Assembly (NCBI GenBank): GCA_016284575.1
Contig: JAEEPD010000205.1
Span: 1-13,227 of the forward strand
Origin: Bacillota bacterium
GTDB taxonomy: Bacteria > Bacillota > Clostridia > Peptostreptococcales > Anaerovoracaceae
Length of the DNA: 13,227 nucleotides
Direction: 5' to 3'
Under the pieces are notes generated by a model. The model worked only from the letters and a program-made list of their open reading frames with translations, did not search any database and was not told the origin of the DNA. A program made the position numbers and the translations under genes. Each line of letters starts with the position of its first letter. The first letter of the stretch is position 1. Positions 6,659 to 13,227 of the stretch are shown here, piece after piece.

Positions 6659-9562
6659 CTATTTAAGATAAGGCGTGGCGTAGTGATAAATGACGCGCCA
6701 GAGCTCTTTGTGTTCTATTCTCTCCAGCGGATAATACCAGAAAGGTATTCCGTAGTAGAAACGGCCATAGTCCTTGTAAGTCTGCTCCTTTCCGCCCTTG
6801 CTAAAAACGTGCTTTGAACCGATGATCTCGTAGAGTCCGCAGTAAGCCAGCAGCAGATTGGCAGTCTCTTCGAACTTCAGGAACGGATGATAGTTTTTGA
6901 TCAGGCTCTGGGTGATCTTCCCGCAGAGCATCCATTTTTCGCTCTGGCGCTTCTCTTCGGACATCTCCCGGTACAGGACGGCATCCAGCCGCAGGAGCTG
7001 CCCGAAATCCGAGATCGGTCTTCTTCCTTCAAAATCCCTGTGGCTGTCGCTGAATTCGCGGCAAAGCGGTCCCAGCTCCTTTTCCAGATACGCCAGATAG
7101 TCGGGATGATCTTCCTCCAGCGTCTTGTCGTTTTTCGCTATCCAGCTCAGCAGATCCCCCTGTTTTTCCGGTGTCGAAGGAGCGTTTTTCGCCTCATGAA
7201 GCCGCTTTTTGAATGCTTCATGTGCAGCTCTGTCGCTGCTCAGCTTAGTGCTCCGGGCAAGGGCATCGAGATAAAAATCCGTCAGTTCGTACTGCTTTCT
7301 GGCCAGAGCTCCGTTGTTCGTCTGGAGATAGACATCAAATAATATTCTGTTAACCTCAGCCGCCCGCCTTGAATCGCTGACAGAACGAGTGAATGCAACA
7401 GTATCGGATATAAAGCCTGCGGTCTTTTCGTACCACTCCATGGCTGACTTAAGATCGCCCGAGGCTCTGCAGCATTCACCCAGCTTTGTGTAGGCGTAGA
7501 TGACCTCCTCAGTGCTGCTTCTGTCCGCATTATTTTCTGCCATTCTGTTCACCATGTCCAGACCTTTTTGCATCTGCTCCATGGCCATGTCATATCTGAA
7601 CATTCCGGTCAGAACGCTGCCTCTGTGGAAATATATCCTGCTCCTTAGCCTTTCCAGCAGCAGGTTCTCCCCTCTTTCAGCTGCGGCGTCCACGAGGGCC
7701 ATGGCCTCATCCAGAGCATCCGCCGCAGAATCCAGATCCTTATCCTCATCGTACATCTCAGTTAGATCCATCAGAATGTCGATGGTCTTTTCCAGCAGGG
7801 AATAATCCCTGAACTCTTCGTAAAGGTCCCTGCATCTGGTGTAAGCGGTGTAGCCGTATTCTTTGGCTTTTTGCAGATCCCCCTTTGTACGCTCCAGGCG
7901 GCTGTAGTTGCAGAAGGAATCCACCCCTGCCAGCCTTGCATCCTTTTCCTTTCCTTCAGGTACCAGTGCATCGCAGTTTTCGTAGTACTGCTCGGCTCCG
8001 GGAAGATTTCCGCTTTCCAGGCAGATGTCTCCCATTTTGTCAAAGATGTACATCCTCTCCCTGTCTATACGTGGATCGTCCAGAGCTGCATTTGCCGCAT
8101 TACCTGTATTTATGGCTTTTCTGCCCCATTCGGAAGCTGCGTCTGTCATTCCCATGGCGCTGTAGATGTCCAGCATGTATCTGGCGCATACCGTCATAAA
8201 ATACATGCCTTCCCCGAAATACTCCCCTCTTCCCGCGATCTTCTTCGCAAAACCGAAGATCTTTTTCAGCGGGTTGTCGCTGGCTGAAGTAAAGCAGAGC
8301 ATCCTTGCTGCTTCGAAGGAAACTTCGAAAGCCCATTCCGCTTCCTTGTACTGCTTTGCTTCATAGGCCAGTCTTCCATAGCGCATACGCAGCTTCAGAA
8401 GCTCATACAGCTCAGCATCAGTGCGGGTCTTCTCAGCCGCATTGCCGTATCTGTCTCCCAGGGCCTTCTCCCACTTCAGAGCCTCCTTATAGTCGGTCTC
8501 CACGCCGTCGCCGTAGTAGTAGATGTCTCTGAGCTTTTCGTAGGCCTCGTCCAGGCCGCCGTCCGCAGCCCTTTTCAGCAGCTCCAGCGCCCGCCCGCTG
8601 TTCTTTTCCACGTCGATGCCGGAAAGATATGCCAGTCCGATGAAGAACAGGTGGTTCGGATCCTCTGATGCGCTTATCTTTACCGAAGAGAGCTTCTCCT
8701 TAAGCAGCTGAGCAAGCGCGGAGGAATCGTATGCGGAAACCGGATCCGGTATTCCCTGATACTTTTGCTTTAGCGCTTCTCCATCCGTTTCCACCATCTC
8801 CACGGGCGCTATGGGCTTCCCCTGCTCCACGGCCATGGGATACTCTATGTTCATGATGTAGTTTATCTCGTTGACCACGTTCGGTGTGACGGTCAGAACG
8901 AAAAGGGAACTCTTTTCCAGCGCCGCTGATATAAGGTCGTTGAAGTCTTCTCCCGGGGTCAGGAATTCGTCGTACCATACTGCCACGTCCCTTGCGAATT
9001 CGTTCTCGTGGATGAGCTTCATCAGATTCTGGGCATATTCCCGGTCCTTCTTTCTGTAGCTCAAGAAGATGTAGGCGTCGAAGGCGCTGCGCACCTTTTC
9101 CGCCAGTTCGTCTCCGAAAATGACTGCGGAAAGGAAGTTCTCCAGCTTTTCGTCATAGGGTATGGCCGTGCTTTCGCTGCTGAACTTGTCGAGATACTGA
9201 AGATCTCCGAATCTGCGGCTGAAAAGGGCGTCCAGACCCGGCTCGCATATGAGCGGCAGTATAGGTATGTTGGACGCTTCAGCCAGCTCCAGCTGAGTGC
9301 CGCTTTCTTCGTCTTCCTCTGTAAGAAAACGCTGTGTGACTGGGACCACAAAAAGATTCATCTGCTGAAGAGCAAGATCCAGGGAATCTTCCGCCCCTTC
9401 GCCCTCTTCGGTGTAATAGACGGCGCAGTTTGCCTTCTCCAGTATCTCTTTGCTTATGGTATCCAGCCAGACATCCCTGTCCACAGGGTGGCAGCAGATA
9501 AAGACCTTGGCCTTACCCGAGGGGTCCGAATTGCCTCTTGTTTTGTATTTCAGGACTTTCAT
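6659..9562 (-). CDS. Large protein with two tandem TIR-like domains, Sel1 repeats, TPR-like repeats and unassigned C-terminus
   Basis: A 967-residue cytoplasmic protein. TIR-like domain 1 covers about residues 18-127 and is divergent: it opens KVFICCHPVDRDVW and holds QLELAEASNIPILPL (90-104). TIR domain 2 covers about 160-260 and is closer to canonical: FDAYIFLSYRKKDREYA (161-177), then WYDEFLTPGEDF (196-207) and FVLTVTP (221-227). E92 and E240 sit where TIR NAD-cleaving enzymes carry their catalytic glutamate, so NADase activity is possible but unproven. Two Sel1-like repeats follow at about 303-372 (YYYGDGVETDYKEALKW), then TPR-like helical repeats to about 790. The last 160 residues or so form an aromatic-rich domain I cannot assign. 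No nucleotide-binding STAND domain is seen. The start has AGGAG seven bases upstream. Gut Firmicutes carry many TIR-Sel1/TPR proteins of unknown role; signalling or defence is plausible. Confidence 0.85.
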   Translation of the reverse strand: MKVLKYKTRGNSDPSGKAKVFICCHPVDRDVWLDTISKEILEKANCAVYYTEEGEGAEDSLDLALQQMNLFVVPVTQRFLTEEDEESGTQLELAEASNIPILPLICEPGLDALFSRRFGDLQYLDKFSSESTAIPYDEKLENFLSAVIFGDELAEKVRSAFDAYIFLSYRKKDREYAQNLMKLIHENEFARDVAVWYDEFLTPGEDFNDLISAALEKSSLFVLTVTPNVVNEINYIMNIEYPMAVEQGKPIAPVEMVETDGEALKQKYQGIPDPVSAYDSSALAQLLKEKLSSVKISASEDPNHLFFIGLAYLSGIDVEKNSGRALELLKRAADGGLDEAYEKLRDIYYYGDGVETDYKEALKWEKALGDRYGNAAEKTRTDAELYELLKLRMRYGRLAYEAKQYKEAEWAFEVSFEAARMLCFTSASDNPLKKIFGFAKKIAGRGEYFGEGMYFMTVCARYMLDIYSAMGMTDAASEWGRKAINTGNAANAALDDPRIDRERMYIFDKMGDICLESGNLPGAEQYYENCDALVPEGKEKDARLAGVDSFCNYSRLERTKGDLQKAKEYGYTAYTRCRDLYEEFRDYSLLEKTIDILMDLTEMYDEDKDLDSAADALDEAMALVDAAAERGENLLLERLRSRIYFHRGSVLTGMFRYDMAMEQMQKGLDMVNRMAENNADRSSTEEVIYAYTKLGECCRASGDLKSAMEWYEKTAGFISDTVAFTRSVSDSRRAAEVNRILFDVYLQTNNGALARKQYELTDFYLDALARSTKLSSDRAAHEAFKKRLHEAKNAPSTPEKQGDLLSWIAKNDKTLEEDHPDYLAYLEKELGPLCREFSDSHRDFEGRRPISDFGQLLRLDAVLYREMSEEKRQSEKWMLCGKITQSLIKNYHPFLKFEETANLLLAYCGLYEIIGSKHVFSKGGKEQTYKDYGRFYYGIPFWYYPLERIEHKELWRVIYHYATPYLK

Positions 9563-9599
9563 TTGTTACTCCTGTCTGTACAGTATCCATTACCCTAAA

Positions 9600-9628
9600 A
9601 GTATAGCATCTATTCGAAGCTCAAAAAA
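9600..9628 (-). promoter_or_regulatory. Probable extended -10 promoter of the TIR two-gene unit
   Basis: On the minus strand TATACT (9605-9600) is preceded by TGC, with TTTTTT 17 bases further up as a poor -35. Transcription would begin near 9593, giving a leader of about 30 bases. The perfect 8-base palindrome CTGTACAG at 9576-9583 lies in the initially transcribed region and could be an operator. Confidence 0.45.
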
Positions 9629-9631
9629 CAC

Positions 9632-9658
9632 AAAAATCGCCGTTTTAAGGCGATTTTT
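9632..9658 (-). terminator. Hairpin terminator of the Vor operon
   Basis: A perfect 10-base stem AAAAATCGCC / GGCGATTTTT with a seven-base loop. On the minus strand it is followed by a T-rich stretch. It lies about 75 bases after the gamma-subunit stop and just before the TIR promoter, separating the two operons. Confidence 0.85.
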
Positions 9659-9733
9659 GCTTATGAACATAAAGTTATCCATATAAGGCTTCAAAGCGCG
9701 TCAGAAAGGCGCTGAGAGCCTCACAGAGGTATT

Positions 9734-10270
9734 TTAGCCCTCGTATTCGTAGCCTGCCTTGAGCGCCTTCAGGTTTGCGTCGAACATGTCCTGATGGCGG
9801 GCGGAGATTATGTGGTGCAGAGTGTCCTCCATGCCCTCCCACTTGATGGCTCCGGTCTCACGGATGAACTTTCCGGCCAGTATCATATTGGCCAGTGTGG
9901 GTATGCCCATGTCGTTGGCCATCTTGGTGGCGGGAACATAGAAGCACTTGATGTCGGTCCTTTCGCTCTTCTTTTCGATGAGGGTGGAATCGGCAATGAT
10001 CATGCCGCCGGGTACCACGGTGCTCTCGTACTTGTCGAAGGACGGCAGATTCATTACGATCAGAACGTCCGGATCAGTAACGATGGGAGAGCCCACAGGC
10101 TCATCGCTGAGGATGACGTTGCAGTTTGCGGTGCCTCCTCTCATCTCGGGACCGTAGGACGGCAGCCAGGAGAGCTGACGGCCTTCAAGGAGCCCTTTAT
10201 AAGCCATGAATTTTCCTGCGAACAGTATGCCCTGTCCGCCGAAGCCTGCAAGAAGAATCTGAGTAGTCAT
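9734..10270 (-). CDS. 2-oxoacid:ferredoxin oxidoreductase, gamma subunit
   Basis: The 178-residue gamma subunit of a four-subunit, CoA-dependent 2-oxoacid:ferredoxin oxidoreductase (Vor/Kor type). ILLAGFGGQGILFAGK (5-20) is the family's N-terminal glycine-rich motif. SWLPSYGPEMRGGTANC (34-50) is the conserved core and VPGGMIIADSTLI follows it. The ATG at 10270 is chosen over one 42 bases upstream. It has AGGAGG nine bases before it, places the GFGGQG motif correctly and lies one base after the beta-subunit stop, whereas the longer reading overlaps the beta gene. It is the last gene of the operon. Paralogues serve pyruvate, 2-oxoglutarate, branched-chain or aromatic oxoacids, and this subunit alone does not show which. 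Confidence 0.93.
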   Translation of the reverse strand: MTTQILLAGFGGQGILFAGKFMAYKGLLEGRQLSWLPSYGPEMRGGTANCNVILSDEPVGSPIVTDPDVLIVMNLPSFDKYESTVVPGGMIIADSTLIEKKSERTDIKCFYVPATKMANDMGIPTLANMILAGKFIRETGAIKWEGMEDTLHHIISARHQDMFDANLKALKAGYEYEG

Positions 10271-10271
10271 A

Positions 10272-11024
10272 TTACTTTGCCTCCTTTGCTGCGCTTCTGT
10301 CCTTGTAAACACCCAGAGGATAGTACGGGATCATCTTCTCGTCTATCCACTGCAGAGCCTTCTGAGGAGTCATGCCCCAGTTGGTCGGGCAGGCGGAAAC
10401 GATCTCGATAAGGGAGAAGCCCTTGCCTTCGACCTGGTTTCTGAAGGCCTTTTCGATGGCCTTTCCGGCCTTGCGGACGTTTGCCACGCTGTTAACTGCG
10501 ACTCTTTCGATGTACTCGGGGCCGTCAAGGGTGGCCAGCATCTCGCATACGCGGATGGGATAACCCACCAGGTTCACGTCTCTTCCGTAGGGAGAGGTCT
10601 GGGTGACCTGTCCGGGCAGGGATGTGGGAGCCATCTGGCCGCCGGTCATGCCGTAGATGGCGTTGTTTACGAATATTATCGTGATGTTTTCGTTTCTTGT
10701 TGCTGCGTGAACAGTCTCAGCCATACCGATGGAGGCAAGGTCGCCGTCGCCCTGGTAGGTGAATACGATGCGGTCGGGATTTGCTCTCTTGATGCCTGTG
10801 GCAACAGCGGGAGCTCTGCCGTGGGCAGCCTCGAACATGTCGCAGGCAAAGTAATCGTAAGCCATTACAGCGCAGCCTACGGGAGCGATGCCGATGGCGG
10901 TGCCTTCGATCTCCAGCTTGTCCAGAGCCTCAGCCACCAGTCTGTGGATGATGCCGTGGGTGCAGCCTGGGCAGTAATGGAATTCCTTATCTGTTAAAGC
11001 ATGCGGTTTCTGAAAAACTATCAT
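10272..11024 (-). CDS. 2-oxoacid:ferredoxin oxidoreductase, beta (TPP-binding) subunit
   Basis: The 250-residue thiamine-diphosphate subunit. YCPGCTHGIIHRLVAEAL (17-34) opens the domain, and PVGCAVMAYDYFACD (48-62) and HGRAPAVATGIKRANP (68-83) are family hallmarks. QGDGDLASIGMAE (91-103) with FVNNAIYGMTGGQMAPTS (118-135) forms the Mg-TPP binding motif. The length fits the Kor/Vor beta type rather than the longer Por type. The start codon overlaps the VorB stop by one base (TAATG) and has a strong AGGAGGTG site inside the end of vorB, so the two subunits are translationally coupled. The 4Fe-4S clusters of the complex come from the separate ferredoxin-like delta subunit encoded upstream. Confidence 0.95.
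   Translation of the reverse strand: MIVFQKPHALTDKEFHYCPGCTHGIIHRLVAEALDKLEIEGTAIGIAPVGCAVMAYDYFACDMFEAAHGRAPAVATGIKRANPDRIVFTYQGDGDLASIGMAETVHAATRNENITIIFVNNAIYGMTGGQMAPTSLPGQVTQTSPYGRDVNLVGYPIRVCEMLATLDGPEYIERVAVNSVANVRKAGKAIEKAFRNQVEGKGFSLIEIVSACPTNWGMTPQKALQWIDEKMIPYYPLGVYKDRSAAKEAK
10280..10285 (-). promoter_or_regulatory. Ribosome binding site that sets the gamma-subunit start
   Basis: On the minus strand this reads AGGAGG, nine bases before the ATG at 10270 and inside the last codons of the beta gene. It supports the 178-residue reading over the 192-residue one. Confidence 0.75.
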
Positions 11025-12091
11025 TACTTGTCACCTCCTGCCATCTTTCTGATCGCGGTGAGTACCTCATCCGGTGTGGGGATCATGCCGCCTGCGCGGT
11101 TTACGAGCTCCACAGGCTTCTTCATGGAGCTGGCGAGCTTAACGTCTTCGATCATCTGTCCCATGGAAAGCTCTACGCTTATGAAGCCCTTGAGCTCAGG
11201 CTTTTCTGCGGCTGCAGCGATGGGCTTTTTGGGGAAGGGCCAAAGGGTGATGGGTCTGATGAGACCTGCCTTGATGCCCTCCTTTCTTGCTGCTGCGATG
11301 GCGTTCTTTGCCACACGGGCAGCGATTCCGAAGGCCACGATGCAGACCTCAGCGTCCTCCATCATGTAATCCTCGTACATGACCTCGTTCTCTTCCACTA
11401 CTGCATACTTCTTGTAGCGCTCGAAGTTCTGTCTCTCCAGATCGGGAGTGTCAAGATTCAGGGAGTTGATGATGTTGTGCTTTCTCTTCATCAGGGTGCC
11501 GTTGGCCGCCCAGGGCTTGTCGATCAGGTTCGGCTTGCCTTCGGGAAGGACCACCGGCTCCATCATCTGACCAATGGTACCGTCAGCCAGCAGCATGGCG
11601 GGCATGCGGTACTTGTCAGCCAGATCGAAGGCCTTGCTGGTCAGGTCAGCCATTTCCTGAACGGAGGAAGGTGCAAGAACTATCATGTGATAGTCGCCGT
11701 GGCCGCCGCCCTTTGTGGCCTGGAAATAGTCGGACTGTGAGGGCTGGATGCCGCCGAGGCCGGGGCCGCCGCGCTGTACGTTGACAATGAGTGCGGGGAG
11801 CTCAGAGCCTGCCAGGTAAGAGATGCCCTCCTGCTTAAGGGATACGCCGGGGCTGGAGGAAGAGGTCATTACCCTCTTGCCGCTGCCTGCTACGCCGTAG
11901 ACCATGTTGATAGCCGCGATCTCGCTCTCAGCCTGAAGGAAGACGCCGCCCCTCTTTGGCATGGTCTTTGCCATGTAGGCAGCGATCTCGGTCTGGGGAG
12001 TGATGGGATAGCCGAAATAATAGAGACAGCCGGATCTGATAGCGGATTCAGCTATGGCTTCGTTGCCCTTCATTAATACTACTTCTGCCAT
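11024..12091 (-). CDS. vorB: 3-methyl-2-oxobutanoate (2-oxoisovalerate) ferredoxin oxidoreductase, alpha subunit VorB
   Basis: This 355-residue alpha subunit, with the beta, gamma and ferredoxin subunits, catalyses reversible CoA-dependent oxidative decarboxylation of a 2-oxoacid to acyl-CoA, CO2 and reduced ferredoxin. The sequence follows the VorB family closely: LMKGNEAIAESAIRSGC (6-22), YFGYPITPQTEI (25-36, the YPITP motif), FLQAESEIAAINMVYG (51-66), MTSSSSPGVSLKQEGISY (75-92), QRGGPGLG, and QATKGGGHGDY (124-134). The length matches VorB. It starts six bases after the ferredoxin stop, with AAAGG in the end of that gene. The VorB label rests on overall resemblance; the range may include isoleucine, leucine or aromatic oxoacids, and 2-oxoglutarate is a less likely alternative. 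Confidence 0.92.
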   Translation of the reverse strand: MAEVVLMKGNEAIAESAIRSGCLYYFGYPITPQTEIAAYMAKTMPKRGGVFLQAESEIAAINMVYGVAGSGKRVMTSSSSPGVSLKQEGISYLAGSELPALIVNVQRGGPGLGGIQPSQSDYFQATKGGGHGDYHMIVLAPSSVQEMADLTSKAFDLADKYRMPAMLLADGTIGQMMEPVVLPEGKPNLIDKPWAANGTLMKRKHNIINSLNLDTPDLERQNFERYKKYAVVEENEVMYEDYMMEDAEVCIVAFGIAARVAKNAIAAARKEGIKAGLIRPITLWPFPKKPIAAAAEKPELKGFISVELSMGQMIEDVKLASSMKKPVELVNRAGGMIPTPDEVLTAIRKMAGGDK

Positions 12092-12097
12092 TTCAGC

Positions 12098-12304
12098 CTA
12101 CCTTTCTACTGTGATTACACAGTCAGGGCACATTACGGCGCAGGATGCGCAGCCGATGCACTTCTCCTGATCGATGCACTCGGCAGGAGAATGGCCCTTT
12201 TTGTTGATCTTGTCCTTTGCGATGACCAATATCTGTTTGGGGCATACGCTTACGCACAGACCGCAGCCCTTGCACCTATCGGTCGCAAAACTTACTTTTG
12301 CCAT
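12098..12304 (-). CDS. Two-cluster 4Fe-4S ferredoxin, delta subunit of the oxidoreductase
   Basis: A 68-residue protein with two bacterial-type 4Fe-4S motifs: C11-x2-C14-x2-C17-x3-C21-P and C49-x2-C52-x2-C55-x3-C59-P. Extra cysteines are C43 and C62. Placed directly before vorB, it is the electron-carrying delta subunit that passes electrons from the TPP site to free ferredoxin, as in Vor/Kor complexes with a separate small ferredoxin gene. A GAGAGGAT ribosome site precedes the ATG. The 42-base gap upstream contains a short CCGGC/GCCGG repeat of doubtful meaning. Its position within a VorB operon makes a free-standing electron carrier less likely. Confidence 0.94.
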   Translation of the reverse strand: MAKVSFATDRCKGCGLCVSVCPKQILVIAKDKINKKGHSPAECIDQEKCIGCASCAVMCPDCVITVER

Positions 12305-12346
12305 TTTCTTATCCTCTCTTATTTTGAAACCGGCAAGCCGGCAAAT

Positions 12347-12997
12347 TTAGAACGGTTTTTTCTGAAGCTCCATGGTAAACAGGTCCGGTAGATTGGGTCT
12401 GCCCTCCATGGAGGCATCTATGCTTGTGAAGGCTATGGGAAGACCTGAAAGAGCGCTGAGCTTTTCTATCTCTGCCCTTGTGGCCTCCACGGTCTCAGGC
12501 TTTGTGATGGGCCCGAGGTTTGAATTGTTTATGATCGCGGTGAAGGGTATCCCTCCTGCGGCTTCGATCTCAGCCATCACCCCGAGGGCTTCCTCCGCTG
12601 TCCTGGTGAGAGGTCTGTAGAAATTGGCTACGAAGAACATTTCGTAGTCCCCCTCCTCCAGTATCATCGGGGTGTAGCGTCCCAGGGCGTAAGCGCCCCG
12701 ATCGTCACCGCCTATATCCATGATGACATAATAATCTTTACGTTCCAGCAAGCCGTACATCTCTGCAGGAAGAGCCGGAAGATCCACGTTGCTCCCTGCA
12801 AAGGGAAGCCCTATGTATTTTATTCCTGCAGCCTCCAGCTCCTTCTCGCTGTCCTTGGTCCTGAAATAGGGATTGACTATGTCCAGGTCCGCTATAGCCA
12901 CCGGGAGCCCTTCTGCCGCAAGCTTAAAGGCATAGTTTACGGCTATATTGGTCTTGCCGCTGCCGTAATGCCCGCAAAATAAGCTAATACGTTTCAT
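12347..12997 (-). CDS. ParA/MinD-like (SIMIBI class) P-loop NTPase of unknown role
   Basis: A 216-residue cytoplasmic ATPase-like protein. The Walker A region is FCGHYGSGKTNIAVNYAF (7-24). VAIADLDIVNPYFRTKD (33-49) resembles the switch I region of ParA/CobQ-type proteins, and YVIMDIGGDDRGAYALG (90-106) is the Walker B/switch II region. NNSNLG (157-162) may contact the base. The only cysteine is C8, so it has no CxxC iron-sulfur motif like ApbC/Mrp or NifH. The gene is nine bases after the acyl-CoA synthetase stop, has no clear ribosome site, and is followed by the ferredoxin gene. Context suggests a job in assembling, activating or regulating the oxidoreductase. Plasmid partitioning is unlikely: no parB-like gene is present and the surrounding genes are metabolic. 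Confidence 0.85.
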   Translation of the reverse strand: MKRISLFCGHYGSGKTNIAVNYAFKLAAEGLPVAIADLDIVNPYFRTKDSEKELEAAGIKYIGLPFAGSNVDLPALPAEMYGLLERKDYYVIMDIGGDDRGAYALGRYTPMILEEGDYEMFFVANFYRPLTRTAEEALGVMAEIEAAGGIPFTAIINNSNLGPITKPETVEATRAEIEKLSALSGLPIAFTSIDASMEGRPNLPDLFTMELQKKPF

Positions 12998-13006
12998 AAT
13001 TCAATT

Positions 13007-13227
13007 TTACAGCATGTGTCTTATTATCTTGCCGCTGGTGGTCTTGGGGAGCTCGTCCCTGAAGACTACCATTCTCGGATACTTGTAGGGAGCCGTGTGC
13101 TCCTTTACGTAGTTCTGTATCTCCTTCTTCAGCTCCTCGGTGCCCTCAGTGCCCTTGGTAAGGACTATTGATGCCTTTACTATCTGGCCTCTCACCTCGT
13201 CCGGGGCAGCGGCAACGCCGCATTCCA
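13007..13227 (-). CDS. Acyl-CoA synthetase (AMP-forming), C-terminal part (cut by window edge)
   Basis: Only the last 73 or so residues are present; the 5' part lies beyond the right edge. The visible frame begins ECGVAAAPDEVRGQIVKAS, the start of the AMP-binding C-terminal domain, and continues to HTAPYKYPRMVVF and LPKTTSGKIIRHML. The lysine in SGKIIR is the conserved catalytic lysine of adenylate-forming enzymes. TAPYKYPR and GQIVKA resemble medium-chain or short branched-chain acyl-CoA synthetases. The enzyme interconverts an acid, ATP and CoA with acyl-CoA, AMP and pyrophosphate, which complements the acyl-CoA made or used by the Vor complex downstream. A reading starting at the internal GTG at 13195 would be wrong, because the family pattern continues upstream of it. 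Confidence 0.9.
   Translation of the reverse strand, partial: ECGVAAAPDEVRGQIVKASIVLTKGTEGTEELKKEIQNYVKEHTAPYKYPRMVVFRDELPKTTSGKIIRHML

Noticed and set aside
9008..9598. 196-codon + strand open frame opposite the start of the TIR gene
   Set aside because: Antisense shadow of the TIR coding region; the opposite strand has domain motifs and a good ribosome site.
9698..9720. Possible second hairpin (AGCGC / GCGCT) just after the gamma subunit gene
   Set aside because: Only a 5-base stem with no T-tract; the strong terminator lies further on at 9632-9658.
9794..10411. 205-codon + strand open frame
   Set aside because: Antisense to the well-supported gamma and beta oxidoreductase genes; no start signals.
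12347..12997. Plasmid partition ParA or an integrated plasmid remnant
   Set aside because: No parB-like gene, centromere-like repeats or replication gene is seen, and the gene is embedded in a metabolic operon.

Overview
The window looks like chromosomal DNA from an anaerobic, low-to-moderate GC Firmicute of the class Clostridia, plausibly a gut or rumen species. The evidence is a four-cysteine (zinc-type) L28, strong AGGAGG ribosome binding sites, an Asp23-family gene near recG, a ferredoxin-dependent 2-oxoacid oxidoreductase, a GH3 beta-glucosidase of the domain-permuted type known from rumen Clostridia, and a TIR/Sel1/TPR protein. No tRNA, rRNA, CRISPR array, insertion sequence or phage gene is visible. 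Coding sequence is moderate in GC and the intergenic gaps are AT-rich. I saw no obvious compositional break, but did not measure it.

Layout. (1) Positions 1-4511, minus strand: a probable operon read comB-like phosphatase, Asp23-family protein, permuted GH3 beta-glucosidase, then recG, which runs off the left edge. It diverges from rpmB (L28, + strand). This resembles the Bacillus/Clostridia order rpmB / yloU(asp23)-yloV ... recG, but the beta-glucosidase sits where the DAK-domain gene yloV/fakA usually is, and the comB-like gene is inserted before asp23. (2) Positions 4955-6273: the rpmB terminator, a roughly 340-base AT-rich gap with no gene, and a LysR-type regulator on the + strand ending in a bidirectional terminator. 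(3) Positions 6302-9608, minus strand: a two-gene unit with its own promoter. It encodes a 967-residue protein with two tandem TIR-like domains, Sel1 and TPR-like repeats and an unassigned C-terminal region, then a 113-residue orphan protein 15 bases downstream. It is bounded by terminators on both sides. This is the best candidate here for an undescribed system. (4) Positions 9734-13227, minus strand: a tightly packed operon read acyl-CoA synthetase (5' part outside the window), ParA/MinD-like P-loop NTPase, two-cluster ferredoxin, VorB (alpha), TPP-binding beta subunit and gamma subunit. It ends at a hairpin terminator.

How the genes work together. The last operon links an acyl-CoA and its free acid (acyl-CoA synthetase) with an acyl-CoA and its 2-oxoacid (Vor complex, ferredoxin-linked). 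Run oxidatively, it would ferment branched-chain amino acid skeletons. Run reductively, it would turn branched short-chain acids back into 2-oxoacids for amino acid synthesis. The sequence does not fix the direction. The TIR unit may be a signalling or defence module, but nothing in the window proves that.
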